DNA of 64,000 bases from Roridomyces roridus (taxonomy: Eukaryota; Basidiomycota; Agaricomycetes; Agaricales; Mycenaceae), in the NCBI GenBank assembly GCA_029378245.1, contig JARKIF010000001.1, forward strand, positions 4,402,001 through 4,466,000, given 5' to 3'. The translations under genes and the position numbers were made by a program. Position 1 is the stretch's first letter. The number at the start of each line of letters is the position of its first letter. The notes beneath the pieces were generated by a model. It was not told the origin of the DNA and searched no databases. It saw nothing but the letters and a program-made list of their open reading frames with translations. This document shows positions 37,043 through 48,504 of this stretch, piece by piece.

Positions 37043-37199
37043 GAAACTGCGAAAGCGGGGGATGGTGTTGGAAGAGGACAAGAGAGGTTGGTGTGACCAT
37101 CACGCAGCCGTGCCAATTGTTCATTCCATTGTCCGCTGCCAGGGCCAACAAGCGAGGAGCGTGATCACCATTGTCCGCACAGACTGATCGTTCTCCATC

Positions 37200-40100
37200 A
37201 TGCCGCCGAAGAAAAATCCTGAAATTCCTGAAGGTCAGAAAGATTGCAGAGGCAGTCTCTGGCTGAAATAATCTGATGCCCCGAGCCCAGGTTTTGTGGC
37301 GAGCCCGCCAGGGCAGGATAAAACGATTATTTGCATTGCTTGCGCAGCCGCAGCCCCACCCGGGCGCCCAATCCAGAGAACAAGCGCATCTCAGCATCTC
37401 AAATCGAGAGATCACCAAAAGGCAGCCCAAATTCAAATTGAACAGCGAAGTCGCCAGAGACAAGCAGAATCGGCACGCGCCGCCCGCCAAGCAGCCCCAG
37501 AGCAGTCGGCAAATATCCCCAGAATCGAATTACACCTGCCCAAGCTGGCACCGGCAACTGATCAGGTAACGGAGGAGTTCTGGGCCAATTTCGACGCCAG
37601 CGCTGCCGACTTTCATCTTGAATTCGACCCAAGTCCCGCCGAGGTTGCTGCTCGCGAGGCTGACAAGATACGCCAAGCTCTTGACACGTTCGGTGACTTG
37701 GACGACGTGGAACTCGGTTACGAACTCGGAGTCGAGCGCGACAAAGAAGACTTGCTTGCTGAAAATCAGGCGCGCGAAGAGGCGCAGCAGATGGAAGATG
37801 CGCTGGCGGCGTTGTTATGTAAGCCCCCTTCCTTTTCGAGATCTCTCATCTGGTCCCAATGCGTCCACAGCGTCCGGCGATTACGCTGAGGATCCTTGCC
37901 AAGCAAATGACTCTGACTGGTACCCATATCCATCTAAATTGGTTTGTGTTATTTTTTCTTCCGCGGTTCGGTAAAATTGAGATGTCCTGGTCTAGCTGTT
38001 TCTACTCGATTCCGCGGACAATCTTGGACGGCTGTGCATCTCGGAGTCCCTCATGAAATTATTTCTCTACATCCTGAAAGAGGCCGGCGTGAAGAACGTA
38101 CCCAGCATCGGAGCTTTGCGCAAGTTCCAAAAGTCCCTGCGTGAAAACGGCTCGGGGGTACCGACTATTCGGTGTGAATCAGTTCAAGACAAGATTTTCT
38201 ATATCAACGACGTACGCAAGATTGCTGCAAATGTGAGCTCAACCACTTCTTTGCCTTCTGTTCTGACAATCTGTAGGACTGGTGCAATCCGAGCGTCCGT
38301 CCGCACATTCGTGTCTACCCCGAAGTCCCCGAGGACGGCATTATTTCCGAGATGTGGCACGGCGAAAAGTGGACGAGAAACTTGGACGCCAGTCTGCTCA
38401 GCCCGATGTGGATGGCTCCCAACCGGCGGCATTATTATATCCACGAGTTGGCTCGACTGCGCTCGGGCAAATTCGTGATTCCTCTTCGGTGGATTACTCG
38501 ACACGGGCGAGTTGAGGCAGATGCCTTTGAGGTCTTGGTCGATGAATCAGTATGTGTATTGCCTCCAGTCGAATCGGCTCATCAATCTTTGACCAGGGCA
38601 TCGCGACGGTGGTCGATGTAGCACTGATCGAAATATCCACAATGGACCTTGCATTGAATGTCCATGATTTGGAGCACCGCCAAGAAATGCCGCTAGGCTG
38701 GTCAAGTGAGTGGTGTTTCTTGTCATATAATTCCTTTGTTGACGCCCAGATAGTCGACTCCGTGGAAGATGGATACCCCGACCGGATGCCGCATCCCCTC
38801 CGCAAAATCGCACAGGGCCGCCCCATTTATACCAACTTAATCAACTTTTTCTCTGACGATGTCTCGGGCAATCGCTCCAAGTCTTGGAACAAGCATTTCA
38901 ACTGCTATTTCACCAACGCGAATCTGCCTCGAGCATTCCATCAGCAAGAAGCGCATGTACACTTCGTGTCGACTTCCCAGCACGCCACTGTGCCTGAACA
39001 GTTCTGTGAAATTCGCAAATTGATCGTGTAAGTCCAACTCTGCTCTGGTGGCCCTGCAACGACTTACATGATTCATCAGTGGGACGCACGAGGATCCGAT
39101 TGTGGTCAAAGACCCTCTTACCCAGGACAAAGCACTGCTCATCCTTGGCGTGAATGTCGATGCCTCCGATAATCCGATGCAGAGCGAAGTTTGCAGCCAC
39201 ATCGGCGACAAAGGCAACTTGCCATGTCGGAAATGCGAAGTTGGCGGGACTCAGGTGACGAAGCAGACAAACCAGACTTATCATGATTTCTTTTCGGTGC
39301 GTTTTTTGTCTCTCGAGATTCTCTTTCTGAACAAATGCAGCCTGGACGTCCACGGAACAAGGCAACTGTGCTCAAGGTTGTTCGTGAACAGCTCTACCTC
39401 GCTTGTAACGGAGTCGCGACTCATGTCGGCGACAATCAATCTGACACTGGAATCAAAGACTCGTACGCCCAGTATTGGATCAACAAGATTATGCAGGACT
39501 GTGAAGAATGGGTCAAGTCGGAGCGTACAAGACGTGCCCGTAACACGCGCGTTCGTGATCTTCGAGAAGAGTTTGCGAAGCAGCGGCGAACTTGGGTTGA
39601 TGAGAAGTTTGAGGAGATGGTCAATCCTTTCTTTCTGATGCCCGGTGGGCTTGTACACTTTTCGTTCTCGTTCGAGTCTCATCGTTTCAATACAGGCCAT
39701 GACCCCACCCAAGACACGTCGCTCGAGATTCTCCATATCATTTTGCTGGGGATTGTCAAGTACATTTGGTGGTACTCCCACAATGTTTGGAAGGATGCTG
39801 AGAAGACCACCTACGCTCAGTGCATGCAAGCCACTGAGATCGACGGTCTCAACATCCCACCCATCCGCGCCAACTACATCATGCAGTATGCGAACTCGCT
39901 CATTGGCCGACAGTTGAAGGCCGTCATTCAAACCGGGGTATTCCACATGCGCGATCTCGTTGACGGCGTTCATTATGCGGCTTGGAAAGCAGTCGGCGGC
40001 CTAGCTGCTTTACTTTGGGTGCCGGAGATTGACAATATGGCCCAGTACTGTGTGCGTGGAGGCCCTTTAAACAGAGTTTGGAGCTGACTTATTGACTTCA

Positions 40101-41513
40101 GGGTGATCTTCGAGTCGATGTCAGCAACGTGTTGGACGCGTTCGCAGAGATCGATCCGTCCAAGATGATTCTGAAAATCAAGTTGCACCTCCTCACGCAC
40201 CTACCTGATGATGCGCGCGCGTTCGGACCGCTCATTGGCGTTGCAACAGAAATATTCGAGTCGTTCAACGGAGTGTTCCGTGCAGGCTCAATTCTTTCAA
40301 ACCATCGGGCTCCAAGTCGAGACATCGCAAGACAATTGGCAAATCAAGAAGGAGCGCGTGCTGTGGCTCTAGGAGCATCGTGGTTCGACGCGGATTCCCA
40401 AGAATGGCGGTCAGCCGGTCCATCAGTCAAGCGCTTCATGGACAGCCAACCGAACTTGAAGAGAATGATGGGTCTGAATGTGCGTGATGATCCCAGGCCA
40501 GGTGCGTCCGCAGTTTCTCTCCTCGATTTGACGATATAAATAGTCATATAGGTGACGCAAAACTGGCCCCGATGGCGAAACGACAAGCTGGAATGCCTCG
40601 CCCCGAACGACAAGTCTTCAGCTTGAACATGACGCTGGCACAAAACGCTCTCAATTTCGCAGGCTACGCATGTCTGGGAGGATCGTGGCATCAAGCCAGC
40701 ACTATGATAGCCCGGAGCGGCGACTCATGCTCAACAAGTTCCTGGATATTCTTCAATTCACAGGTTCGTGCTCCGTGCCCTGAATCTGAGAATATGTGCT
40801 CACGCTCGTGGACCAGGGGAAGAAGGACTGTGTCACAGTCGGGCAAATCCTTGACTTGTTGGTCTCCATGAACGACACCAATCTCGTTCTGGCGGTGGTA
40901 GATCATTTCGACATCTCGGAAGACAAGCATCCCGTCTATGGAATGCCCCAGCTCTACCGCCGAGGTAACAAGCGGGTCATCCGCATCGTACCGGCAGAGG
41001 TAAGCCTGTCCAGGTCACCCGCATGCAAATCTGAAATAGAGATGATAGGATGTATTATTTCTATTTAACGCTCAACACGACTGCGCAGGGGGGAAATGCT
41101 CAGCCACTGGTGTGCGCCGACTGACGCAAGAGCGCGAAGAAACAAATATCACAGAGGCAGCCATCGAGCACACCACGCATGCCCGATACATAATCAATAC
41201 TTCTGCTTTCCACAACGCGCACCTCCTTCGCCGAATTCTCCCTCGTGATCTCATTCGTCCCATGCCTGCTTTTGCGAACGAAGACGAGAGGACAGCAGCC
41301 CATATCCGGTATGCTACCCAATTGCGCGGCACCACCTCGAGGAAGCGGAAAGAGCGCGAGAATGAGGCTGAGCAGAAAGCGAAGGAGGCAGCTGCTGCAA
41401 GGCAGAAGGCGGAGGAGCTGGAGAAAGCTGCCGCCGAAGCCGCTGCAAGGGCTCAGGAGGAGGGGGAGAATATTGCGGAGGCACGGGGACAACCAATTCC
41501 TCGAACAGAATAA
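37200..41513 (+). CDS. Transposase-like protein with N-terminal zinc finger
   Basis: About 1,200 residues. Exons that I could fix: 37200-37233, 37291-37818, 37871-37941, 37996-38232, 38277-38549, 38597-39027, 39080-39296, 39341-39644, 39696-40051, 40102-40501, then from 40552; frames agree at every junction. The N-terminus has a zinc-finger-like CIAC ... SQHLKSRDH. The middle holds DDVSGNRSKSWNKHFN, LILGVNVDASDNPMQSE and then SHIGDKGNLPCRKC, a layout like CACTA/Tnp2-class transposases. Next come LEILHIILLGIVKYIWW, KAVGGLAALLWVPEIDN, ATEIFESFNGVFRAG. It ends with a charged, alanine-rich coiled coil. No in-frame stop was met, so it may be expressed. Whether it is an active transposase or a domesticated one is open. 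Confidence 0.75.
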
Positions 41514-42845
41514 TGAGCCAGTGGTCATGTATATTTTAATTGTGCAATTGGAAATTGTGGTGGCATCCCAGACGGAATCCATACGGAAGCTTGGCGGGGG
41601 TCAGTTGATTGTACTCTCGGCAAACACGCGATGCAACTCCCAGATGACAGGGTATATTCATTCGCAAGACATGGGATAGTGGCATTGTCTATTCGGTCGC
41701 GTGTGCCGCCTGGTTCCTAGCCGAGACAAAAGATGATGGACGTCCGGGCATTGTCTCTGTGGTTTCCACTCGGAACAATGGAGTTTACCAGACGTTGTCC
41801 CACGCGATTTCATTGTGGCTCTGACATCCGGATATCAATCTACGGCATAGTTGTGGTGTAGTACGAGGGCTGATCCTCCGTTTTCATGATCTGTGAATAG
41901 GACTCGACCACATGGCTACTCTGTGGTTGAATTCAGCACTCAGTCAATTCAGGAGAACTCTTGGACCACCTAAGAACCGAATTTATTCCTCGTGCCGTCA
42001 AGAGCAACAACCAGTCGACGACCCGAAGGCGCAGCAGATGCGGCGGATGGGCATTCGGAAGCATCACTTTCCGTACTGGAACAGCTGGTGGACAAGGAGT
42101 GCCCGGATGTCATGAGCCCGTGAGTAATTGAAGAATTGTTCATTGCATCCCCGTATTCATGCCCCTGACAAGCATCGAAATGAACAGAAGTACTGAAAAG
42201 CGCCGCGCAGCTGTGGTGTGTGACATAGAACACAGCGTGTCTGCGTCCGCCGACGAGAGAAGGCTCTGCAATCTCGTGTCCTGGGTGTGAATATGCTCCT
42301 GAACACAATTCGGCGGAGTAGAGATGGCGAAAAATCACGGCGTGGACCAAGCGTGGAGGTCGAATGAATGATAATAATGTGGCTGCCGCACGAAGCGTTT
42401 GGTATGTTCAGCAGTGACAGAGAGAATGACTTGTGCGTGTAGTACGGCAGTAAGTCGAGGCGGTGGTTCGGGGAGAGGCAGTGCAGATCTCTAGATGTCC
42501 GCAAAAGAGGGGATGAAAGAGGAGATGTGCATTCGAAAGCCAAGAGGATACACCGCGGACGACAGCTTCGAACGAAAATCTTCTAGATATGATTCGTCCT
42601 CTTCTTCGTTGACCCGCAGTGCGACCGTGTCGGCACCGGCAGCTTCGCCTCATCCTGCTGCTCGTCATCCTCTTGCCGAAGGAGAGCAGCCTAACGTAGG
42701 AAGAGGTTTTCTGCCGGGAACGCGACTGCACGGAAGGCTGAAGTGCAGCAAGATCAGCCTGATTGACGATAGAGAGGGAGGAGAGAAGACGTACCCGTCC
42801 AAGTGTACTCTCCCTGGTACACCCCGCCCGAGACGCGCTCTATCT
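41514..42845. other. No assigned gene
   Basis: Downstream flank of the transposase-like gene. No inverted counterpart of any sequence near 35.2-35.6 kb was found here. Short frames only. Confidence 0.4.
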
Positions 42846-43420
42846 TCACCCCTCAAGCTCCTCCTCCTCGACCCTCCCCACCTCCAGCGCGCGCACGACA
42901 AGCCCATACGCCCTCCTCACCGCCTTGATATGAGGCACCCTCGACGGATCGTACCCTCCCCACCGGGCCACTTGGCCTTGATCTTCGACTTCCCTGTCTT
43001 CTGCGGCGGCACCTCCTTGACGAGGACCTCCTCTACATCTCCATCAGGGAGCGGCCGCTTCGAGAAGCGCCAGCAGGGACAGTGCTGTAGAATCTCGAGG
43101 GTAGTGTATGCGCCCAGGAGGGGCTGCGAAGGGAGTCTAGAAGTAACGTCAGCACATGAAAAGATGGACGAGATGGGGGAGCGTGAGATGAAGGCGGGAC
43201 AAAGGCGGAGGGTTAGGTGGCGGAGACGGAGGATGAGGGACACAGAGAGGAAGGAGGACAGCGGGGAAGTACGAGGATGTCGAATACGGAAGAGGGAAGA
43301 GAATGGAGGAAGAGTGGGATAGAAGAGAGGAGAAAAGACAATCGACTCACTCAGCGCACTCGCAGCCTCCGTGTGCCCCATCTTCTCCCCCTCCCCGTCC
43401 ATCAGCCCATCTCCTCCTGG
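42846..43420 (-). CDS. Unrecognised minus-strand gene, 3' part (tentative)
   Basis: Two likely exons: one with TSPPGGDGLMDGEGEKMG and AASALSE followed by a gtgagt donor at about 43350, and one with SQPLLGAYTTLEILQHCPCW, KRPLPDGDVEEVLVKEVP and KSKIKAKWP. A third segment VPHIKAVRRAYGLVVRALEV ends at the stop 42846-42848. The plus strand is strongly purine-rich across the intron (43180-43330). Upstream exons may reach 43.9 kb (NALLYEFDLYW) but were not resolved. I do not recognise the family. Confidence 0.35.
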
Positions 43421-45145
43421 CGGCGAGGTCGCCCCATCCGCCGCACTCTCACCCTCGTCTAAAGCAAGCTCCAGCCCAATATCGCGGCCATATCAGCCCG
43501 CGCTCTCCTCCTTCACGCAGTTTGGTGCGCAAGGACTTGGCGCTGGTGTTCGATTTTGAGTGGTCCCGCTCCAAATGGCACTCGGTGTGTAGAGTTGGGT
43601 GAGGAGCCCAGGTAGGGGTCAACAATTGCGCAGAGGCAGGGTGGCAGCGAGGACAGAAGGGAGAGCCTGGCTGACGTGTGAGTCGTACAAGATAAGGAGG
43701 AAGGGTGCGATGACGCGTCCGTCTGAGACATGGGTCCCAGCGGATTCGTCCATGGAAAGACGGCGTCTCCTCACGTAGAGCTTGTAGGACGATGAGCGCT
43801 GAGCACTCACCAGTAAAGGTCGAATTCATAAAGCAATGCGTTCCCGACACATCCACGAGTTCTGGAAACCGAGCGTTCTTCCCATCGCGGGGTTTTGAGG
43901 CTTCTCCTCAGCAGAGACTTGCGTCATGCCGTTGCCATGCTAGCGCTGAGAGTCGGGGGCGCAGTGACGCAAAGGCGAAGAGAGAGAGAGCCGGGCCGAC
44001 CCAGAGGACAAGCAGCAGGAAGACTGCTAAAGTCGTGGACCAGTGCCAAGCCTTTCGGCGATCACAACGTGGCAATCATCCGGGTCCGACGACTTGCTGG
44101 AGACCGCCCATCTCTCCGACGGGCCTTTTCTTTCGCTCTCCTCTAGCTCAACAACTCGGAGTCGGACCTCAACACTGGAGACGATCAAAGCTGGTTACTC
44201 GATCCATCAACGCAGCCAACGCGCAGCCCAACTCTTTCCACGTTTCGTATCTCGACCGGTTCTCGACGTCCAACTGCAACGAAGCCTTAGGCCTTAGACC
44301 CAATATTTCGGCCAATTCTATCTCAGGGCGTATCTTCAGCTCTTGGTGAACAACGTCGACTGTAGTACAGACGCCCCTAGGCCTGGCCTGGCTCACATTC
44401 AAGGCTGGCTGTACCTTGATCCATTGTCATCGCGGGGTCGGATATCCCTGGACTTGCTCATTGACCCCTTCAAAACGATCTCACGACTATCTGCCCCCGA
44501 ATCTTGTAGATCATGGCCGGCGTTACCTCTGCGGAAATGGATAAACCAAGGCCTCCTCGGGAGCATGAACGGTTACTCCACCGCTCCTGAATCTGCTAAA
44601 CAGCGTGGCCAAGATTATCGCGTGCTTGGAATCGATATCGACGGTCTTCTGCGGCTTCAACGCATTCCCCATATTCAAACAAATTCGAGCTTTGTTCACA
44701 TATCCCACTCTCAGGAGCGAAAGTTCTTCGCACTAAGCTACCAAGAAGTGCCTCCGATTTTTGGCGTGTCGTGGCGAATGGAACAAGACTAGGACTCCGG
44801 GCTCATGACATCGACATCTTCAGCTTAATGTGTCCGGCTCGCTTGGGGAGGGTTGTGTTGTGACTTCTGATTGGTACGCTGGTATGTCTTCGTCTTCGTT
44901 GCAAGCCCAAGAGCCACCCAGTTACTCCTCGTCGTCAAAAGGCTTTTGAGATTTCTTTTGGCTCGGTACGAATAATCCATTCTGCTTTTTTAAAAAGACG
45001 GTATGGAGAGCATTCCTGTCACTCTGGAGTACATACACTCCCTGATCAATAAATACAAGTCATTGTATCACTTTTGCGCACTCGAGCGAATCTACCAGAC
45101 TTGATTCACGCTACAAACAAGCGGTCGAAACGAGCCACATCCTGG
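43421..45145. other. No firm gene
   Basis: Open frames on the plus strand (43792-44349, 44343-44792) and an opposite minus-strand frame (44169-44402, ELAEILGLRPKASLQLDV) compete; none matches a family I know. The 5' exons of the tentative gene at 42.85-43.42 kb may lie in the left part. Confidence 0.3.
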
Positions 45146-46700
45146 CTAGGCATCGCCTGTGGGCCATGCGCCGGGCATCCACATCTCCTCGATATCCACC
45201 TCGCCGGTGGCATCCAGTTCCACGATCCTGGTCTGAATCGTCCGTCAAGAATGAGGTTGGAGGGGAATAAATGCAAAATACCTCTGGTAGCATGGGGCCC
45301 AAACTCAAAAGAGGATAGCCCATGGAAATGGCGGCGTCCTGTGTGTCGGGATCGAAGCCCTTCGCGGTTCTTGTTCTTTGCTTCGTTGGCGTCTGTCTGG
45401 AAATCGAAATCGTTTGGTGAGGCAGCCACAGAAATTCGTTGGGGGTGGAGGAGCAGCGGAAGGTTCAACTTCCGGAACCGCTGATCTCCAGGTCGTAGGG
45501 CGATGGTGAGGCGTGAGAATGAACCCCACCACCACCCTACTTCTACTTGTGAGCTGCCCCGTAGTTGAAGACGAGAAGATGTCACAGGAGACAACAATTT
45601 GAAGGCGAGGGCGGGTGGGGAAAAGAATGGAAGATGTTGGAGGGTGGATTCGCGGCTGTAGTCCGCTCTGTCGTGGAGAGTGGTCGTGGTGCGAAGAGAA
45701 GAAGGCCCGGATCAGTGATCACTGTCACTCCGCTGTCACAAGAATAGGGAACGGCACGGGTAGACCATACCCGCGCGGGTACGAGTACGGGTAGCCGGTC
45801 TGGATACCCGTGACCCGCGGGTAAGCCGCCGAGCCGGCCAAGGTGCCGTTCCAACACTGGGAAAGCATGTTTTCGAACCCTCAGCAGGCTCAATTCAACC
45901 CGAAAAATCTCCGTCAACATCAATCTGCCGCCGTCTGGGCCGCCAACCCGCGGGTACGGGTACACAGCCACCGGGTACGGGTAGACCCCAACATACCCGC
46001 GGGTTTACCCGTGCCGTTCCCTACACAAGAATCCGTACTGATTTCGCAAGCTCACCAGTACTTCACGTAGTCTCTCGTAGACAGACACAATAACATGTTG
46101 ATCTCGTACCTCGACCATGTTAGATTCGCGGTGAGGAAGTAGCGGATCATGGCGGACTCTTGCTCATTGAACCCACAGCCACGCAACGTGACGCCGAATT
46201 TTGGGGTCGGCAGGCCAAGACTCTCCACCATGTTGCCTGTCAATCGATGCTGACCGTCCCCGTCAAACGCCCAGTAGTACTTGTCGTCATCTGGTGGCAA
46301 GTGGATTTCCCAATGACCGCTGGGGTTAATACTGGGGGTGGGCCGGAATAGGAGAAGGTATACTGATGGCTCCTCCTCCGCCCTGAAGGTCCCGCGTAAT
46401 GTGTAGCCGCACCACCCATGGTCAATGCGACAGTCAATGGATAATGCTGTAATTAAACAAAACACCGGCGAGTCGTCCTCAGCGCCTGCCTGAAATGTTG
46501 CCATTGGTGTAGGCACTTCACGTACTGACCCGAAAGTTCCGACGAATGTAGGGCTCCTGCGCCACCATCTACATTCTGAGTGCGCTGAGGTGGTCCCACG
46601 AGTGCAAGCCAATGGACATATCGAACTGCAAAGAGTTCTTCCCACCCGAATATTCAACTCTGTGTGGCATCCATGACCCAGGTCAGTAAGGTGTGGAACA
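45146..46700 (-). CDS. Agaric protein with YWxxD...GFDP module, 5' truncated, carrying an insertion
   Basis: Relative of the C-terminal module of the gene at 11.1-13.0 kb. Exons read FDMSIGLHSWDHLSAL, then SVYLLLFRPTPSINP, YYWAFDGDGQHRLTGNM, GLPTPKFGVTLRGCGF and SAMIRYFLTA. The next residues of the module, KGFDPDTQDAAISMGYPLL, are found 750 bases further on, after an insertion (45369-46124). A donor at 46109 and acceptor at 45397 remove 713 bases and keep the frame, adding 17 residues. A last intron leads to TRIVELDATGEVDIEEMW and the stop 45146-45148. Upstream of about 46.7 kb the gene is cut off where the MFS copy begins, so expression is doubtful. Confidence 0.6.
45369..46124. mobile_element. 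Exonic insertion with 8-base target duplication, removable as an intron
   Basis: The 8-mer ttcgcggt (accgcgaa on the gene strand) stands on both sides: 45361-45368 and 46125-46132. Deleting 756 bases plus one copy gives RYFLTAKGFDPDTQD, which aligns without gap to RSFHSAKGFDPESQD in the relative at 11.2 kb. The element has no long terminal inverted repeat (only tct at both ends) and no reading frame. It carries its own gt donor and cag acceptor. A separate hAT-type MITE is nested in it. Confidence 0.75.
45745..46023. mobile_element. hAT-type MITE, 279 bases
   Basis: Terminal inverted repeats tagggaacggcacgggta / tacccgtgccgttcccta (18 of 18 bases) and an 8-base target duplication cacaagaa at 45737-45744 and 46024-46031. 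The interior is full of gggtacgggtacccgcgggta-like inverted blocks and can fold back on itself. TIR and duplication length fit the hAT superfamily; it has no coding capacity. Confidence 0.9.
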
Positions 46701-46788
46701 TATTCACTGAGCACGCACGCTGTCCACCCGCACACTTCATCCATCCTGCCCGAAATGTCTTGTTCAGGCTGGGGTCCCGATTTTCCCC

Positions 46789-48110
46789 AATCTCGCCATC
46801 CTCGGTTGTGCACCACTCTTCTGGCGCCCCTTGGCGAACCGGTGGGGTCGACTGCCGATATTCCTCCTCTCTCTGCTCTGCAGTCTGGCTGCAACATTGG
46901 CTGCACGAAGAGCCCGACGTACAGCACGATGGCCCTCTCCCGCGCAATCACCGCCTTTTTCATCAGCCCTGCGTCGGCCATTGGGAGCGCGGTGGTGAGC
47001 GAGACGTTCTTCAAGCGTGAACGCGCGACGTATATGGGCATTTGGACGATCATGGTGACCTGCGGGGTCCCCGTTGCTCCCTTCATTTTCGGGTTTCTAT
47101 CACAGAGGGTGAATTATCGTTGGATATATTGGGTTCTGGCCATGGTGAGTCGATCGTTTTTCATTTCAAGCTCCTCTTTGTATTTACCTCATAGGTAAAC
47201 GGGGTTCAATTCATCCTGTACTTCATCTTTGGAGCCGAAACTCTCTACATCCACGACCCACAAAAAGCGAAACCCGGGTTCCTCGGTTTTCGCCGTATTG
47301 ATCCTCGCCCACTCACCCTTGAAGACTTCGTCCATCCATTCCGCTTCTTACTCAAACCGGGCGTCTGCCTCCCCGCAATATCCCACGCGATGATCTTTCT
47401 GTGGGCAAGCATCATGCCCAACATCCTCATGCCGCAAATCTTCCCTGCAAAATTTGGGCTAGACACACAGCAAGTCGGATTGCAATTCCTCGCCGCGATC
47501 CTGGGCAGCGTCATTGGCGAGCAGCTGGGCGGGAGAACGAGTGATTGGTGAATGCGTCGGAGACAGCGGGCTCTAGATAAGGAGACAGCTCCGCCCGAAT
47601 ATCGGCTTTGGTTGAGTTACATCGGTTTTGTGCTCTCCATCGTCGGCGTCGTGGTGTTTTGCGTCCAAGTGGAGCGTGCGAGGAGGAAGTGGAACATCAC
47701 GCCGCTGGTAGGAGTGGCGATTGCATCTGTGGGCAATCAGCTGAGTACAACGGTGCTGATCACCTATGCTGTGGATTGTTATCGTCTGGAGGCTGCCTCG
47801 GTTGGTGTGTTTATTTCGTTCGTGCGCCAAATTTGGGGGTTCATTGAGCCGTTTTTGTGCGTGGTTGAATTTCCGAGGCTGACTTCAACTGAATTGTTGA
47901 AAAGGATCCCCAACTTGATTGCTGCGACGAGTTTTGATGCTACGGCGGGAATCGCGGCGGCGTCGATGGTCGTCTTTTTCCATAATTCCTATTGTCTGGC
48001 TGCAAGTAGCTTAGTGTTGAAATCATCTGCAGCAGAGTACTGCCATTGCATTCGTTGGGCATGCCGACGGTTCGATCAATCATGAGATCAGGCTGTGACA
48101 GTGCGTGACA
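46789..48110 (+). pseudogene. MFS transporter, 5' truncated and mutated (copy 3)
   Basis: Starts abruptly at IAILGCAPLFWRPLANR; the first membrane helix and upstream exons are missing. A one-base deletion near 46891 (gctgcaacattgg against gctggcaacattgg in copy 2) shifts the frame, and at 47548-47550 the codon TGG of TSDWW has become TGA. The intron after WIYWVLAM (about 50 bases) is intact, and the copy shows the empty target of the transposon present in copy 2. The rest closely follows copy 2: FILYFIFGAETLYIHD, LGSVIGEQLGGRTSD, VGVFISFVRQIWGFIEPF. Confidence 0.85.
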
Positions 48111-48115
48111 CCCAG

Positions 48116-48290
48116 CTCTTGCTCCAGATACTCGAACATTTGGTATTCCAGATGCAGAAATCTTTCCCAAGCTGAGGATTGCGGAAATCCTTGCTAAACT
48201 GCAGCCCGATGAGCTTGCTGCCATCCAAAGGGACCACTTTCAGCGCCTGAATTCACGGGTTACATTGCGGTGGGGTGGTCGAGACTAAAT
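48116..48290 (+). pseudogene. 3' fragment of an F-box gene
   Basis: Reads LRIAEILAKLQPDELAAIQR and FQRLNSRVTLRWGG, matching LTIVEIVAKIQPQELAAIQR and FQRLNPRITLRWS in the gene at 1.9-3.2 kb. It follows directly on the spacer shared with copy 1 of the MFS segment, so the middle of the F-box gene was deleted here. Confidence 0.75.
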
Positions 48291-48504
48291 TGTATCGTCG
48301 CTGCCGTGGTATACGAGAATGTCTGAACTTGAACCAACACCACCCCTGGGTGAGATCAAGCGGATACTCCGCCAAGGCATTGACATCGAAACCTGGTTGT
48401 AATCTTACAGGACTACTTGCGGCCGACCTCAACCCGATCGTACAATTGCCTAAACAATCCGTTTCTTGAATCAATGCAAACTCTATATGAAACGCAAGTT
48501 GGAC

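Noticed and set aside
38702..38760. A 44-base intron (gtgagtggtg...cccag) in the transposase-like gene
   Set aside because: Its removal breaks the frame; the region reads through, or a 48-base version ending at the next ag is used.
35000..42000. Terminal inverted repeats around the divergent gene pair
   Set aside because: I compared both flanks and found no matching ends; a CAGTG at 41.52 kb has no partner on the left.
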